A DNA stretch of 64,000 nt from Planctomycetia bacterium (GTDB lineage: Bacteria > Planctomycetota > Planctomycetia > Pirellulales > JACPPG01), in the NCBI GenBank assembly GCA_016191115.1, contig JACPPG010000030.1:1-64000 (forward strand). Direction: 5' to 3'. The position numbers were made by a program, and so were the translations under genes. Below the pieces are notes generated by a model. The model saw nothing but the letters and a program-made list of their open reading frames with translations. It ran no database searches and was not told the origin of the DNA. Positions 63,518-64,000 of the stretch are shown piece after piece (position 1 is the stretch's first letter; every line of letters starts with the position of its first letter).

Positions 63518-64000
63518 GCACAATCCTTGCCATTGCGCCGACCGCCAGCCGCGCGAGCGGCTGGGTGCGCGTGCGCGACTATGTCGAGCTGACCAAACCG
63601 AGAATTGCCGTGCTGGAATTGGTCACGGTGGCCGTGGCCGCGTTCGTCGCGCGGTGGGGCGCGCCCGACGCCTATCGGTTGACGGCCGCGCTTGTGGGAA
63701 CGGCGCTCGTGGCCGCGGGCGCCAGCGCCTGGAACCAATGGATCGAGCGCCGCAGCGACGCGCTCATGGCGCGGACCCTGAATCGCCCGCTGCCGGCCGG
63801 GCGCCTTTCCACGCGCGAAGTGCTGTGGTTCGGCAGCCTGGCGACGATCGCGGGCGTGGCGTGGCTGGCCGCGACGGTCAACGCAGTGACCGCCGTGCTC
63901 GCCGCGGCCACTTGGGCCACGTACGTTTGCGTCTACACGCCGCTCAAGTCGCGCTCGATCCACAACACGGCCGTCGGCGCCGTGGCCGGCGCGATGCCGA
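63514..64000 (+). CDS. ctaB: Heme O synthase (protoheme IX farnesyltransferase), N-terminal part
   Basis: Predicted UbiA-family farnesyltransferase that makes heme O from protoheme. About 162 residues are in the window before the right edge. The start is a GTG at 63514 overlapping the ctaA stop. The N-terminal motifs fit: DYVELTKPRIAVLELVTVA, ASAWNQWIERRSDALMARTL with the Asp-rich substrate site, NRPLPAGRLSTREV and VCVYTPLKSRSIHNT with GAVAGAMP at the very edge. The rest lies beyond the window. Confidence 0.9.
   Translation, partial: MSTILAIAPTASRASGWVRVRDYVELTKPRIAVLELVTVAVAAFVARWGAPDAYRLTAALVGTALVAAGASAWNQWIERRSDALMARTLNRPLPAGRLSTREVLWFGSLATIAGVAWLAATVNAVTAVLAAATWATYVCVYTPLKSRSIHNTAVGAVAGAMP

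Overview
The window is a high-GC bacterial chromosome segment, most likely from the phylum Planctomycetota and probably near the Pirellulales. This is inferred from gene content, not from a search. The pointers are an ECF sigma factor translationally coupled to a giant Ser/Thr kinase with WD40 repeats; PEP-CTERM and HAF-repeat exported proteins; a large SdrD-type surface protein with an EPRKLLA-like N-terminus; TIGR03067-type secreted proteins; REP/RAYT palindromes; and many short 'filler' repeats between genes.

Layout. 0.1-4.6 kb: NAD kinase, then a lipid-transport ABC cluster (permease, ATPase, MCE protein). 4.6-7.4 kb: two overlapping PEP-CTERM exported protein genes. 7.6-14.3 kb: signalling genes (ECF sigma, kinase-WD40, PEGA lipoprotein, PP2C phosphatase). 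14.4-17 kb: a DUF2585 membrane protein, two perfect REP hairpins flanking a decayed RAYT transposase, and a WD40 protein whose likely start codon lies inside one hairpin arm. 17.1-21.7 kb: a 1537-residue surface protein. 21.7-28.5 kb: a block free of the repeats seen elsewhere, holding a membrane protein, a GH15 enzyme and a candidate peptide-modification operon. That operon has two TIGR03067-type secreted proteins, a 46-residue Cys-containing peptide, a DUF692/MNIO iron oxidase and its partner protein. A broken ISL3 transposase closes the block. 28.5-35 kb: an ABC ATPase and a tightly overlapped trio (TPR-metallopeptidase, MazG-like protein, large membrane protein). 35.4-47.5 kb: housekeeping and small genes (tRNA-binding protein, Ppx/GppA, a toxin-antitoxin pair, SMP-30, HU, an M20 peptidase, STAS, PurD, a DUF4392 protein).

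47.6-64 kb is a contiguous respiratory supercluster, all on the plus strand. It encodes a Rieske protein, split cytochrome b, a 1513-residue octaheme cytochrome c, three cupredoxin-like paralogues, a diheme cytochrome c lipoprotein, cytochrome oxidase subunits II and I, heme A synthase, and the start of heme O synthase, which is cut by the window edge. Together these would carry electrons from quinol through a Rieske/cytochrome b complex and c-type or copper carriers to an A2-type oxygen reductase, with the matching heme A pathway alongside.

The two most interesting items are the MNIO operon at 24.6-28.0 kb with its unfamiliar peptide, and the octaheme cytochrome with its coiled coil and PDZ-like segment. 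I saw no rRNA, tRNA, CRISPR array or replication origin.
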